Origin: an uncultured Bacilli bacterium
GTDB taxonomy: Bacteria > Bacillota_I > Bacilli_A > RF39 > UBA660
Reading direction: 5' to 3'
DNA: 9,191 nucleotides
Assembly: GCA_910586295.1 (NCBI GenBank)
Contig: CAJUGE010000080.1
Span: 1 to 9,191 of the forward strand
Both the position numbers and the translations under genes were made by a program. Shown here piece by piece: positions 1-5,906 of this stretch. Numbering within the stretch: the first letter of the stretch is position 1; each line of letters begins with the position of its first letter. The notes under the pieces were generated by a model, which was not told the origin of the DNA, did no database searches, and saw only the letters and a program-made list of their open reading frames with translations.

Positions 1-305
1 AAAGACATGAAGACGATAAATTCATTGTAGAAAAAGTTCATATATTTGAATTTATTGGTAGATTAATTAGACATATCCCTGAACCTAATTTTAAAACTAT
101 TAGATCTTATGGATTTTATTCTTCTAAAAGACATTCTCTTTATAACATTGCTAGAAAGATTATTAATAAAGATAAAATCCCTTTTTACAAATCTATTACT
201 AAATGGAGAAACTTAATAGTTTTTTCATTTAAAAGAGACCCTTTAAAATGTGAATGTGATACCATTATGATTTTAGATTCTATCATCCCTAGATTGGAGT
301 GTTAA
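1..305 (+). CDS. IS91-like Y2 transposase, C-terminal fragment (cut by window edge)
   Basis: An open frame runs from base 3 to the TAA at 303-305 without a start codon, so the gene begins outside the window. The visible 100 residues are basic and include FIGRLIRHIPEPNFK, then IRSYGFYSSKRH, then KWRNLIVFSFKRDPLKCEC. The 'RLxRHIPxxxFKxIRxYGFYS' pattern is what I recognise from the C-terminal end of Y2 (HUH-type) transposases of the IS91/IS801 group, which cleave and rejoin single-stranded DNA during rolling-circle-type transposition. The catalytic HUH and double-Tyr motifs would lie upstream and cannot be checked, so it is unknown whether the gene is intact. The next gene starts two bases after its stop, which suggests a two-gene transcript. 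Family call fairly sure; activity unknown. Confidence 0.8.
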   Translation, partial: RHEDDKFIVEKVHIFEFIGRLIRHIPEPNFKTIRSYGFYSSKRHSLYNIARKIINKDKIPFYKSITKWRNLIVFSFKRDPLKCECDTIMILDSIIPRLEC

Positions 306-307
306 AA

Positions 308-526
308 ATGAAAAAAAACAAAGATGAAATTGAATACATTTGTCCTAAATGTAAAACTAAAGAGTTAATACCTACTGAAATTGTAGAAATGTTAGATGCG
401 GCAGATCAAATTGGAGTAGATACTTCTGTTCCACCAAGATTTGATTGCAGTAAATGCAATGGTAAAATGGTACCAATTTATTATATAGGAGTTAAGGGAA
501 GAGTCTACGAATATAAGGAAAACTAA
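308..526 (+). CDS. Small zinc-ribbon protein coupled to the transposase
   Basis: This 72-residue protein has two CxxC knuckles, CPKC near residues 12-15 and CSKC near 47-50, the usual four-cysteine zinc-ribbon layout. No other domain is visible. I chose ATG 308 because GGAG at 296-299 lies eight bases upstream; a GTG at 299 overlaps that Shine-Dalgarno sequence and is unlikely. The ribosome binding site lies in the last codons of the transposase and only two bases separate stop and start, so the two genes are probably translated together. A role as an accessory DNA- or RNA-binding partner of the transposase is inferred from position only. It could equally be a passenger gene. The transcript ends at a hairpin beginning at 550. 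Confidence 0.75.
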   Translation: MKKNKDEIEYICPKCKTKELIPTEIVEMLDAADQIGVDTSVPPRFDCSKCNGKMVPIYYIGVKGRVYEYKEN

Positions 527-549
527 TTAATTATTATTTTTTGTTAAAT

Positions 550-580
550 AGACATATAGTTTTTATATGTCTGTTTTTAT
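550..580 (+). terminator. Intrinsic terminator of the transposase/zinc-ribbon unit
   Basis: A nine-base-pair stem (550-558 with 564-572, arms AGACATATA and TATATGTCT) with a five-base loop is followed by GTTTTTAT. It lies 24 bases after the stop of the zinc-ribbon gene, in the right orientation and distance for a rho-independent terminator. Confidence 0.75.
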
Positions 581-746
581 ATACACAAACGATTATTTAT
601 GTATTTTTTTGATGATGAACTTTCTTATAAGACAAAAAAAAAGGTTTTTAGAGCTCATCTCCAAGGTCTGTTTGTTTGATTAAACACATATCTATATATA
701 TTCTTAAAAGTAAAGAGATTTTTAACTTTTCTCATATTACTAGTTT
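581..746. other. Intergenic region between IS-like unit and ftsW
   Basis: This 166-base stretch holds no convincing gene. It contains an A9 tract near 634-642 and a small TGTTT/AAACA inverted repeat near 670-683. The right boundary of the transposable element should fall here, since the transposase ends at 305, but no terminal repeat or target site could be assigned. For ftsW, which ends at 747 on the minus strand, I see only weak stems (AAAAGT/ACTTTT near 705-735), not a clear terminator. Confidence 0.5.
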
Positions 747-1907
747 TCAAAGCTTAGAAACATCCACTTTTCTCTTAGCTATTCTATTCTCTACACATAT
801 TCTTTGTACTATAAACATACAGAAGATTAAATTAACAGTAAAACTTCCCCCATAACTAAGAAAAGGAACTGGTACACCTGTCAATGGAATAAGTGCTAAT
901 ATTCCACAGAAATTAACTACAATATGCAGTGTCATATAAACTGCAATACCATAACAAATAATAGAATTTCTTAAATTACAACCTTCCTTAGCAATTTTTA
1001 CAATCCTATAAAGAATGAAAATATATCCCAAAATAAACACTATACCAAAAATCAAACCCAATTCTTCAACCATTATCGGAAAAATAAAATCAGTATGTGC
1101 CTCTGGAAGATATAAATACTTTTGAGTAGAATTTCCTGCACCTTTGCCAAACAAACCACCATTATTAAATGCAATAAAACCATTACAAACTTGATAACCA
1201 GTATCTTCTTGATATCTCGTGCAAGGCTCTCTAAATGTAAGTCTATCTTTCTGCATATCTGTCAAAAAATTACTACCACTCAAAATAAATACAACACCAC
1301 AAACTAAGACTGCCCCACTAGTTATTTTAATTGTTTTAATAAGTTGATTACCTTCAAAAGGAATAGCTAAAAAAGTAAAAAACACTGTACCACCAATTAT
1401 AATAGCTGTTCCTAAATCTGGTTGCATAAATACTAAGAGAAAAATCACTATAGAAACTCCTAAAGGTATAAAAAACGCATATTTAGAACGAAGTTTTTTA
1501 TACAATTCACCATAAAACACTCCTAGGTATACAACTAAAACACTTTTAGCAAACTCCGAAGGTTGAAAACTAAAAGGGCCTATATCTATCCATGAACGCG
1601 CACTATTAGTAAATTCTCCATAAATTATTAAATAAATTAAAGTTCCTAAGATAAATAATAAAGCTACATGAACATATTTTTTATATTTTCTAACAGGTGT
1701 CCTTAGAATAATAAAAATACTTAATCCATAACTAGCCAAAACAAATGTAAGTTGTCTAAGAAAAAAATAATAAGGATTTGTATCGTACTTCAAAACGGCA
1801 CTAACGCTAGAAGCAGAAAGTACCATCATAATACCTATTATACTATAAACTAAACACATAATAAGTAAAGGTTTATCCATTTTACTAAAAATATTTATCT
1901 TTCTCAT
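747..1907 (-). CDS. ftsW: SEDS peptidoglycan glycosyltransferase, FtsW/RodA/SpoVE family
   Basis: This 386-residue polytopic membrane protein has about ten hydrophobic segments and the full set of SEDS motifs. They are SARSWIDIGPFSFQPSEFAK at about 102-121, MQPDLGTA at 161-168, GGLFGKGAGNS at 250-260, LPEAHTDFIFPIMVEELG at 267-284 and PLTGVPVPFLSYGGS at 341-355. SEDS proteins polymerise lipid II into glycan strands with a class B PBP partner. D273 in HTDF corresponds to the essential aspartate of the family (E. coli FtsW D297). The EAHTDFIF wording favours FtsW/SpoVE over RodA, but these cannot be separated firmly without context, and no PBP or fts gene lies next to it. The start ATG is preceded by AGAAGAG. 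Two cysteines (C229, C241) sit in the large external loop just before the catalytic segment. It stands alone, opposite to both flanking genes. Confidence 0.93.
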   Translation of the reverse strand: MRKINIFSKMDKPLLIMCLVYSIIGIMMVLSASSVSAVLKYDTNPYYFFLRQLTFVLASYGLSIFIILRTPVRKYKKYVHVALLFILGTLIYLIIYGEFTNSARSWIDIGPFSFQPSEFAKSVLVVYLGVFYGELYKKLRSKYAFFIPLGVSIVIFLLVFMQPDLGTAIIIGGTVFFTFLAIPFEGNQLIKTIKITSGAVLVCGVVFILSGSNFLTDMQKDRLTFREPCTRYQEDTGYQVCNGFIAFNNGGLFGKGAGNSTQKYLYLPEAHTDFIFPIMVEELGLIFGIVFILGYIFILYRIVKIAKEGCNLRNSIICYGIAVYMTLHIVVNFCGILALIPLTGVPVPFLSYGGSFTVNLIFCMFIVQRICVENRIAKRKVDVSKL

Positions 1908-2078
1908 AAGCTCTTCTATTTAATAATAACATAAATGTAAAAGCTTTTGTATACATTTTAATATTTTTGATAATTATAATACTTATATTTTACATTTTAT
2001 ATCATAACTTAGGTATTTCTAATGGCAAAATATAAAAAACTACATACATTATTATAGATAGTTAAAGGAGGAAAGACT

Positions 2079-2267
2079 ATGTATTATTATGGATACAGTG
2101 GTGGTTACGGAAACTCTTATGGAATGAATTGTTGCAACCAACCTTACTACGGAAATTATGGATATGGTAATAATGGATTTGGTTATGGTGCAGCAATAAT
2201 CTTAGTATTATTCATATTATTAGTCGTTGTATTTGGTGCAGGTTTCCTAAACTACAATAACAACTAA
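2079..2267 (+). CDS. Gly/Tyr-rich tiny membrane protein, YjcZ-like
   Basis: This 62-residue protein begins at ATG 2079 behind a near-perfect AAAGGAGG site seven bases upstream. Residues 1-37 are almost only Gly, Tyr and Asn with a CC pair at 18-19, arranged as loose GY/YG repeats. Residues 38-58 are one strongly hydrophobic helix (AAIILVLFILLVVVFGAGF), and the tail is NYNNN. The Gly/Tyr stretch running into 'ALIVVLFILLIIVG' is the layout of the YjcZ-type tiny transmembrane proteins of Bacilli, several of which are sporulation-associated. The Gly/Tyr head is longer than in the short Bacillus members I know. The strong ribosome binding site and perfect terminator suggest high expression. Function unknown; a sporulation role should not be assumed. 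Confidence 0.75.
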   Translation: MYYYGYSGGYGNSYGMNCCNQPYYGNYGYGNNGFGYGAAIILVLFILLVVVFGAGFLNYNNN

Positions 2268-2300
2268 AATAGAAGAGTTTTAAACTCTTCTATTTTGTTA
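2266..2300. terminator. Bidirectional terminator between convergent genes
   Basis: A perfect inverted repeat of 15-base arms around one central base (2266-2280 and 2282-2296, core AATAGAAGAG/CTCTTCTATT) carries A-runs on the left and T-runs on the right, so it works as an intrinsic terminator on both strands. It lies directly after the stop of the YjcZ-like gene, and the stop codon of the minus-strand gene (2290-2292) is inside the right arm. Confidence 0.9.
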
Positions 2301-2535
2301 TTTTACCACTTTCATGTTCTAAATTTTCCATTTCTATTAAACTCGCCTGATACATCGCATAAACTTTCATACTCAAGAATATAGCCTGTGCAACTTTAAT
2401 ATTCGCCACTTCTATCGAGCGATTTAAAATTGCATTCAAATACTCACCTCCAATAACATTTGCTATCATTAAAGACTCCTTTACAGGACTTTTTGAATCC
2501 TGTATTTTTTTTATATATAAATCTAAATTTAACAA
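2290..2535 (-). CDS. Unrecognised 81-residue helical protein (TTG start)
   Basis: I do not recognise this protein. It appears all-helical, with no cysteines, no signal peptide and no membrane segment long enough to be sure of; the middle (IKVAQAIFLSMKVYAMYQASL) is amphipathic to hydrophobic. A GTG at 2556 would give 88 residues. However, AGGGGGA at 2545-2551 lies nine bases before a TTG at 2533-2535, and a consensus promoter would place the transcript start close to that GTG, so TTG is the better start. A strong promoter and a shared bidirectional terminator make this a complete single-gene unit and argue that it is a real gene. It is divergent from def. Confidence 0.7.
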   Translation of the reverse strand: MLNLDLYIKKIQDSKSPVKESLMIANVIGGEYLNAILNRSIEVANIKVAQAIFLSMKVYAMYQASLIEMENLEHESGKITK

Positions 2536-2565
2536 ATTATTTATTCCCCCTATCACAACTTAATA

Positions 2566-2594
2566 ATTGTATCATATTTTGTTCTGATTGTCAA
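2566..2594 (-). promoter_or_regulatory. Sigma-A type promoter for the 81-residue protein
   Basis: On the minus strand a perfect -35 TTGACA (2589-2594) and a -10 TACAAT (2566-2571) are separated by 17 bases. Transcription would start around 2559, just upstream of the AGGGGGA ribosome binding site. Confidence 0.8.
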
Positions 2595-2601
2595 TTTATT
2601 A

Positions 2602-2630
2602 TTGATTTTTTGTGCTTTTTATTATACAAT
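2602..2630 (+). promoter_or_regulatory. Sigma-A type promoter for def
   Basis: A -35 TTGATT (2602-2607) and a -10 TACAAT (2625-2630) are spaced by 17 bases. The expected start is near 2637, leaving a short leader before the AGGAG of def. The -35 box lies seven bases from the -35 box of the divergent promoter. Confidence 0.65.
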
Positions 2631-2653
2631 TAAAAGGTGTAGGAGTGATTAAA

Positions 2654-3202
2654 ATGTACAAAAATTTAAAAATATTAGATGAAAAAGATAAAATGTTACA
2701 TAACAAATGTGTTAATGCAACATTTCCACTAACTGACGAAGACAAAAATTTAATAAATAATGCTCTAGAATACTTAAGGCTAAGCCAAGATGAGGAAAAA
2801 GCAGAAGAATTAGGTTTACGAGCTGGAATGGGACTAGCATTCCCACAATTAGGAAGTTTAAAAAATATATTTGTAGTTTCTTATATGCAAGAAGATGGAA
2901 GTTTTCTAGAATATACTGTAATAAACCCTACTTTAATAAGTTATTCAAGTGAATTAATTTATGTAGAAGAAGGCGAAGGATGTCTAAGTGTTAACAGGGA
3001 AGTAGAAGGAATAGTTCCAAGACATGCTAGAATTACAGTAGGATATTATGACACACAAGGAAACTATAAAGAAGAAAGAGTTAGAGAAGAAATTGCTGTT
3101 GCATTTCAACACGAAATGGATCATTTAGAAGGGATTCTATTTACCGATAAAATAGATAAAAAAAATCCATACAAAAATATGGACACTATGAGAAGTATAT
3201 AA
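2654..3202 (+). CDS. def: Peptide deformylase, type 2-like
   Basis: Peptide deformylase removes the formyl group from the N-terminal Met of new proteins, in the cytoplasm at the ribosome exit. This 182-residue protein has the three family motifs in order: GMGLAFPQ at 58-65, EGCLS at 108-112 (metal ligand C110) and QHEMDHLEG at 152-160 (ligands H153 and H157, catalytic E154). The N-terminal extension and the insert before motif I fit the type-2 enzymes of low-GC Gram-positives. Motif I normally reads GxGLAAPQ; the second Ala is Phe here, close to the active site. ATG 2654 is chosen because AGGAG at 2641-2645 lies eight bases upstream; a longer frame from 2612 has no such site. No strong terminator follows, so partial read-through into the next gene is possible. 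Confidence 0.95.
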   Translation: MYKNLKILDEKDKMLHNKCVNATFPLTDEDKNLINNALEYLRLSQDEEKAEELGLRAGMGLAFPQLGSLKNIFVVSYMQEDGSFLEYTVINPTLISYSSELIYVEEGEGCLSVNREVEGIVPRHARITVGYYDTQGNYKEERVREEIAVAFQHEMDHLEGILFTDKIDKKNPYKNMDTMRSI

Positions 3203-3267
3203 ACATATTTCTCTTTTCTTTTTCAAGATTTTATTTTATAATATAAATAGAATAAAGGGTGATTTAT

Positions 3268-3792
3268 ATGAAAAAAGCAAATATATTTAGATGTATATTT
3301 TGGGGATTAATAATGCTAATAGTTCTATCATTAGGAATAATTGGAGTAATATATAACGTTAATTCTTTTAATGATAATGAAAGTGATTTAAAAAGAATCA
3401 TTTCGATTTTTAACAATAATACAACTATAAAAGATTATGAAAAAGTTGATACAAAAATAGAAGCCACATTAAAAGGCAAGAATATTATAGTTGAAGTAAA
3501 ATCGACAACAGATAAAGTATATAAATTTAATTTTAAAAGAAATTATTTAGAAACTAATATAGAAAAAGATGATTCAATCGGAAACATAATTGTAATGGTT
3601 TTAGCGGATTCAATTTCTGTTAATCATGGTGGATTTGAAGGAGACACATATAATTCATTTACTAATCAAAGTGTATATAATTATACTTTAGACCAAGGTA
3701 TAGAGTATAATGAAAAAAATTCTAAATACAGAATAAAAATAAATTTAGAAAATGCTATATCAAAAACACTTGATATAGACAACGAATATTAA
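3268..3792 (+). CDS. Unrecognised membrane-anchored protein
   Basis: I do not recognise this 174-residue protein. ATG 3268 follows AAAGGGTG at 3253-3260; an in-frame GTG at 3259 falls inside that site. Residues 1-9 are basic, and residues 10-29 form one hydrophobic helix, so it is probably a bitopic protein with an outside C-terminal domain or an uncleaved signal anchor. There is no lipobox. The rest (about 35-174) alternates short polar and hydrophobic stretches suggestive of beta structure, with many Asn, Lys and Asp and no cysteines. A TATAAT at 3237-3242 could be its -10 box but lacks a good -35. It lies 65 bases after def in the same direction and ends at its own terminator. Function unknown. 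Confidence 0.7.
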   Translation: MKKANIFRCIFWGLIMLIVLSLGIIGVIYNVNSFNDNESDLKRIISIFNNNTTIKDYEKVDTKIEATLKGKNIIVEVKSTTDKVYKFNFKRNYLETNIEKDDSIGNIIVMVLADSISVNHGGFEGDTYNSFTNQSVYNYTLDQGIEYNEKNSKYRIKINLENAISKTLDIDNEY

Positions 3793-3826
3793 AAATAGTA
3801 AGGATGTTTATCTTCACTATTTTTTC
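3792..3826 (+). terminator. Intrinsic terminator of the membrane-anchored protein gene
   Basis: Arms AAAATAGT (3792-3799) and ACTATTTT (3816-3823) pair, and the inner AAGGAT/ATCTTC segment extends the stem with one mismatch around a GTTT loop. A run of T follows. The stem begins at the last base of the stop codon. Confidence 0.8.
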
Positions 3827-3860
3827 TTTATAGTTAAATACAAACACCCTTTACTCGTAA

Positions 3861-3909
3861 TATAACAAAGAGACTATAAAGTGTCAAAAGTTATTCCTTT
3901 AATAGTCTC
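3861..3909 (-). terminator. Probable rbgA terminator overlapping its coding end
   Basis: On the minus strand GAGACTATTAAAG (3897-3909) pairs with CTTTATAGTCTC (3870-3881) over 12 pairs with one bulged T, then TTTGTTATA follows. The upstream arm lies within the last dozen codons of rbgA and the downstream arm spans its TAG stop. The U-tract is interrupted, so termination may be partial. Confidence 0.55.
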
Positions 3910-4740
3910 ATTTTTTATAAAATTAATAATCATTAAATTAATTTTATCATAATTTGCTTCTCCATTATCTAAAGGTATTTTTAGAAATTTACTTATCTTT
4001 ATATATTCTTCTATAATAAGTTCTTTATCAAAACTATCTAATCCAAAAAACTGCTGAAGTTTATTTTTATATAAATCATTAAGTTTTCCTAGTATATGAA
4101 TAGCAACAGCATCCAAAGGTAAAACCTCTTCCTTTATTATAGTCATACTAGCCAAATTTAATGCTGTCTCCATGTCTTGAAATTTAGGCCACAAAACACC
4201 AGGGGTATCTATCAAGTCTATTTTATCATTTATTTTTATAGTACTAAGACTTTTAGTTACACCAGGTTTATTACCAACAACAGTAACTTTCTTATTAACT
4301 AATTTATTTATTAAAGTACTTTTTCCAACATTAGATACCCCTACTATCATAACACGAGCTCTTTTAGGTAACAATCCTTTACCCTTTCTCTTTTCATTTA
4401 TAGGTTTCATAAGTACATTTACTTTATTTATTAGTTCAGTTTTAACTTTAGAATTATTGATATCACTTAATATCACTTCATATCCTAAATTTTCATAATA
4501 CTTCTTCCATTTACCTGTTAGTTCCTTATCACATAAATCATACTTACTCATTAAAATTATTTTTTTCTTATTAACTGTAAAATCATTTATATCTGGTATA
4601 AATGAACTCTTTGGTATTCTAGCATCTATTACATGGACAACTACATCCACTAAATCTATTGTTTCTCTAATAAGTCTTTTAGTTTTTGCCATATGTCCAG
4701 GATACCAGTTTATATTTGTCGAATTTTGTCGATTGTTCAT
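3874..4740 (-). CDS. rbgA: Ribosome biogenesis GTPase RbgA/YlqF
   Basis: RbgA is a circularly permuted GTPase that acts late in assembly of the 50S ribosomal subunit. This 288-residue protein starts with INWYPGHMAK (about 11-20), the family signature. GTPase motifs follow in permuted order: G4 as SKYD (65-68), G1 GVSNVGKST (134-142), G2 region KPGVT (158-162) and G3 DTPGVLWPK (178-186). A C-terminal helical domain follows. Two things are odd. G4 has Ser where NKxD is usual. The first nine residues (MNNRQNSTN) form an extension compared with B. subtilis YlqF, which starts almost directly at the QWFPGHM segment. ATG 4740 fits AGGAAG upstream; a GTG at 4749 overlapping the previous stop (GTGA) is possible. 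The 5' end (4705-4741) is nearly identical to 8044-8080. It lies five bases after an ASCH gene, apparently as the last gene of that operon. Confidence 0.93.
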   Translation of the reverse strand: MNNRQNSTNINWYPGHMAKTKRLIRETIDLVDVVVHVIDARIPKSSFIPDINDFTVNKKKIILMSKYDLCDKELTGKWKKYYENLGYEVILSDINNSKVKTELINKVNVLMKPINEKRKGKGLLPKRARVMIVGVSNVGKSTLINKLVNKKVTVVGNKPGVTKSLSTIKINDKIDLIDTPGVLWPKFQDMETALNLASMTIIKEEVLPLDAVAIHILGKLNDLYKNKLQQFFGLDSFDKELIIEEYIKISKFLKIPLDNGEANYDKINLMIINFIKNETIKGITFDTL

Positions 4741-4741
4741 T
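4705..4741. repeat. 37-base direct repeat, rbgA copy
   Basis: It covers the rbgA start codon and the first 12 codons. It matches 8044-8080 at 35 of 37 positions (differences at 4711/8050 and 4737/8076), with an uninterrupted identical run of 25 bases (4712-4736). Both copies face the same way. Confidence 0.9.
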
Positions 4742-4745
4742 ATTC

Positions 4746-5099
4746 TCACTTCCTATCTTCTATCACTCTTACTTCTATGCCAATAACTCCATATTTATCT
4801 TGTTCTTCTTTAGAATAATATTTATCCATATCTTTAGGATTTGCAATATCATTTATATCATATCCCATTGATATTTTATCAAAATATTTATATAATTCAT
4901 CAAAATTTGAATATTTGTATAATCTTACTATTTCAACTATTATGACTTCTAATGTTGTTCTATTTGTAAACTCTATCAAATCTTTTTCCTTTAGCAGCTG
5001 TCTTTTTTCATCATTTAATCGCAATTCTATGGTTTTTGTTCCATCTTTTATACGATTAAATGGGGCATTATTTAAATTCATATTATGTGTTGTTTTCAT
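4746..5099 (-). CDS. ASCH-domain protein (second of two)
   Basis: This 117-residue protein spans one ASCH domain, a PUA-like beta-barrel fold thought to bind RNA or modified nucleotides. Visible signature: THNMNLNNAPFNRIKDG (about 3-19), then KTIELRLNDEKRQ (21-33) with the family's K-x-I-E-x-R core, and KEKDLIEF (37-44). A Gly/Tyr-rich segment and GVIGIEV near the end match the closing strand. ATG 5099 is chosen because GGAGG sits seven bases upstream; longer frames begin with TTG upstream of that site. It follows the other ASCH gene after 26 bases and ends five bases before rbgA, so all three are probably on one message. Substrate unknown; it is only distantly similar to its ASCH neighbour. 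Confidence 0.85.
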   Translation of the reverse strand: MKTTHNMNLNNAPFNRIKDGTKTIELRLNDEKRQLLKEKDLIEFTNRTTLEVIIVEIVRLYKYSNFDELYKYFDKISMGYDINDIANPKDMDKYYSKEEQDKYGVIGIEVRVIEDRK

Positions 5100-5125
5100 A
5101 CTTATCCTCCACAATTAATTATTTT

Positions 5126-5518
5126 TTAATTTTCGTAATCATAATCCCATAAGCTTAATTTACCATTTACTTCAATAGGATTTATTTTTTCAACATTTTC
5201 TATTTTAAATCCATATCCGTCCCAGTCACCTTTATTAATTAATCCTTTATATACAACAGGATCTTTTTTACACATTTTTTGCGCAAATTCTTCATCTACA
5301 TATATGCAGTCTGTAATAATTGCTTTTGCAATTATTTGACCAACAGGATATTCTAAATTTAAATGTTTGAATCTATTCATTGCTTTTTTATCTATACTTT
5401 TACCAACGTGAATTAATATATCTCCACGATATTTAGTTTTCCAAGTTCTAAATTCATACTCTTTATAGCCTTCAGCAATTAATGTTGCCCACGGTTGCTT
5501 TATAGTTATAACTTTCAT
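5126..5518 (-). CDS. ASCH-domain protein (first of two)
   Basis: This 130-residue protein starts with VITIKQPWATLIAEGYKEYE (3-22) followed by FRTWKTKYRGDILIHVGK, the strongly recognisable ASCH start: the KQPWA strand, GxKxxExR loop and RGxIxIH strand. K and E of the K-x-x-E-x-R motif line the putative ligand cleft in the family. Family members are suggested to bind RNA or act on modified nucleosides; some are hydrolases, but nothing in the sequence settles the activity here. ATG 5518 follows GGAGG at 5523-5527; an upstream ATG at 5530 overlaps that site. It lies 25 bases after the DUF6870-like gene and 26 before the second ASCH gene. Such proteins are common in phages and genomic islands. Confidence 0.9.
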   Translation of the reverse strand: MKVITIKQPWATLIAEGYKEYEFRTWKTKYRGDILIHVGKSIDKKAMNRFKHLNLEYPVGQIIAKAIITDCIYVDEEFAQKMCKKDPVVYKGLINKGDWDGYGFKIENVEKINPIEVNGKLSLWDYDYEN

Positions 5519-5543
5519 TTTTACCTCCATTAATTTTTTTCAT

Positions 5544-5819
5544 TCATCTATATAAATTCTCTAAAACTTTAGTAAGACAATCGTCAGCAGTTTTATCAGT
5601 ATCTGAAAATCTTATTCTAACTAATTTTCCATTTACCTTAAATATATAAGGATTTTTTGCTTTCATTATAAAATCCAATATTCTTTCTTCACTAGGCTTT
5701 CTTCTATCTATCTTTATATCCGTTATTTCATCCACTTCTTCTAATTTTACATCATCAAGATTTACATTTCTACAACGTTCTAATTTTTCTGCTAATTCTT
5801 TAATATTAGATTTATTCAT
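5544..5819 (-). CDS. DUF6870-like small protein
   Basis: This 91-residue soluble protein has a charged helical first half and a compact second half. The stretch VDEITDIKIDRRKPSEERI (29-47), then LDFIMKAKNPYIFKVNGK (48-65) and VRIRFSDTDKTADDCLTKVL (67-86) follow the pattern I associate with DUF6870. Those proteins read roughly 'V(D/E)IxDVKIDxxLPxEERIxxFIxQIKNPYxFxxGDxVVKVxFxDTxxTLEDxL' and are common in conjugative and other mobile elements of Firmicutes. No function is established. ATG 5819 follows GGAG with nine bases between; an upstream TTG at 5834 overlaps that site. A good promoter lies just upstream, making this the first gene of the unit that runs through both ASCH genes into rbgA. Confidence 0.7.
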   Translation of the reverse strand: MNKSNIKELAEKLERCRNVNLDDVKLEEVDEITDIKIDRRKPSEERILDFIMKAKNPYIFKVNGKLVRIRFSDTDKTADDCLTKVLENLYR

Positions 5820-5838
5820 AAAATCACACTCCAACCTG

Positions 5839-5867
5839 ATTATATATTTAAATGTATATAATGTTAA
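5839..5867 (-). promoter_or_regulatory. Promoter for the DUF6870-ASCH-ASCH-rbgA unit
   Basis: On the minus strand TTAACA (5862-5867) and TATAAT (5839-5844) are spaced by 17 bases. The predicted start near 5832 leaves a very short leader with the GGAG at its beginning. If used, this promoter would drive rbgA, an important housekeeping gene, from within accessory DNA. A small GTGT/ACAC hairpin lies just upstream (5870-5881). Confidence 0.6.
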
Positions 5868-5906
5868 ATGTGTGATTACACTTTTTATAGATTAATTATC
5901 ATTATT

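Noticed and set aside
655..672. CAAG at 662-665 as an IS91-type target next to the element end
   Set aside because: A four-base match without a recognisable terminal structure has no weight.
1122..1307. Plus-strand frame of 61 codons inside ftsW, and similar frames at 4686-4871, 4915-5118 and 7304-7486
   Set aside because: All lie antisense to well-supported genes, lack ribosome binding sites and encode low-complexity, hydrophobic or Ser/Ile-rich sequence expected of reverse frames.
2554..2556. GTG start for the 88-residue version of the minus-strand protein
   Set aside because: It would be almost leaderless from the consensus promoter and has no ribosome binding site, whereas TTG 2535 has one.
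5862..5885. A fourth copy of the boundary element upstream of the DUF6870-like gene
   Set aside because: Only a short AT-rich similarity to 7000-7020 is visible, and it overlaps a good promoter; chance is enough to explain it.
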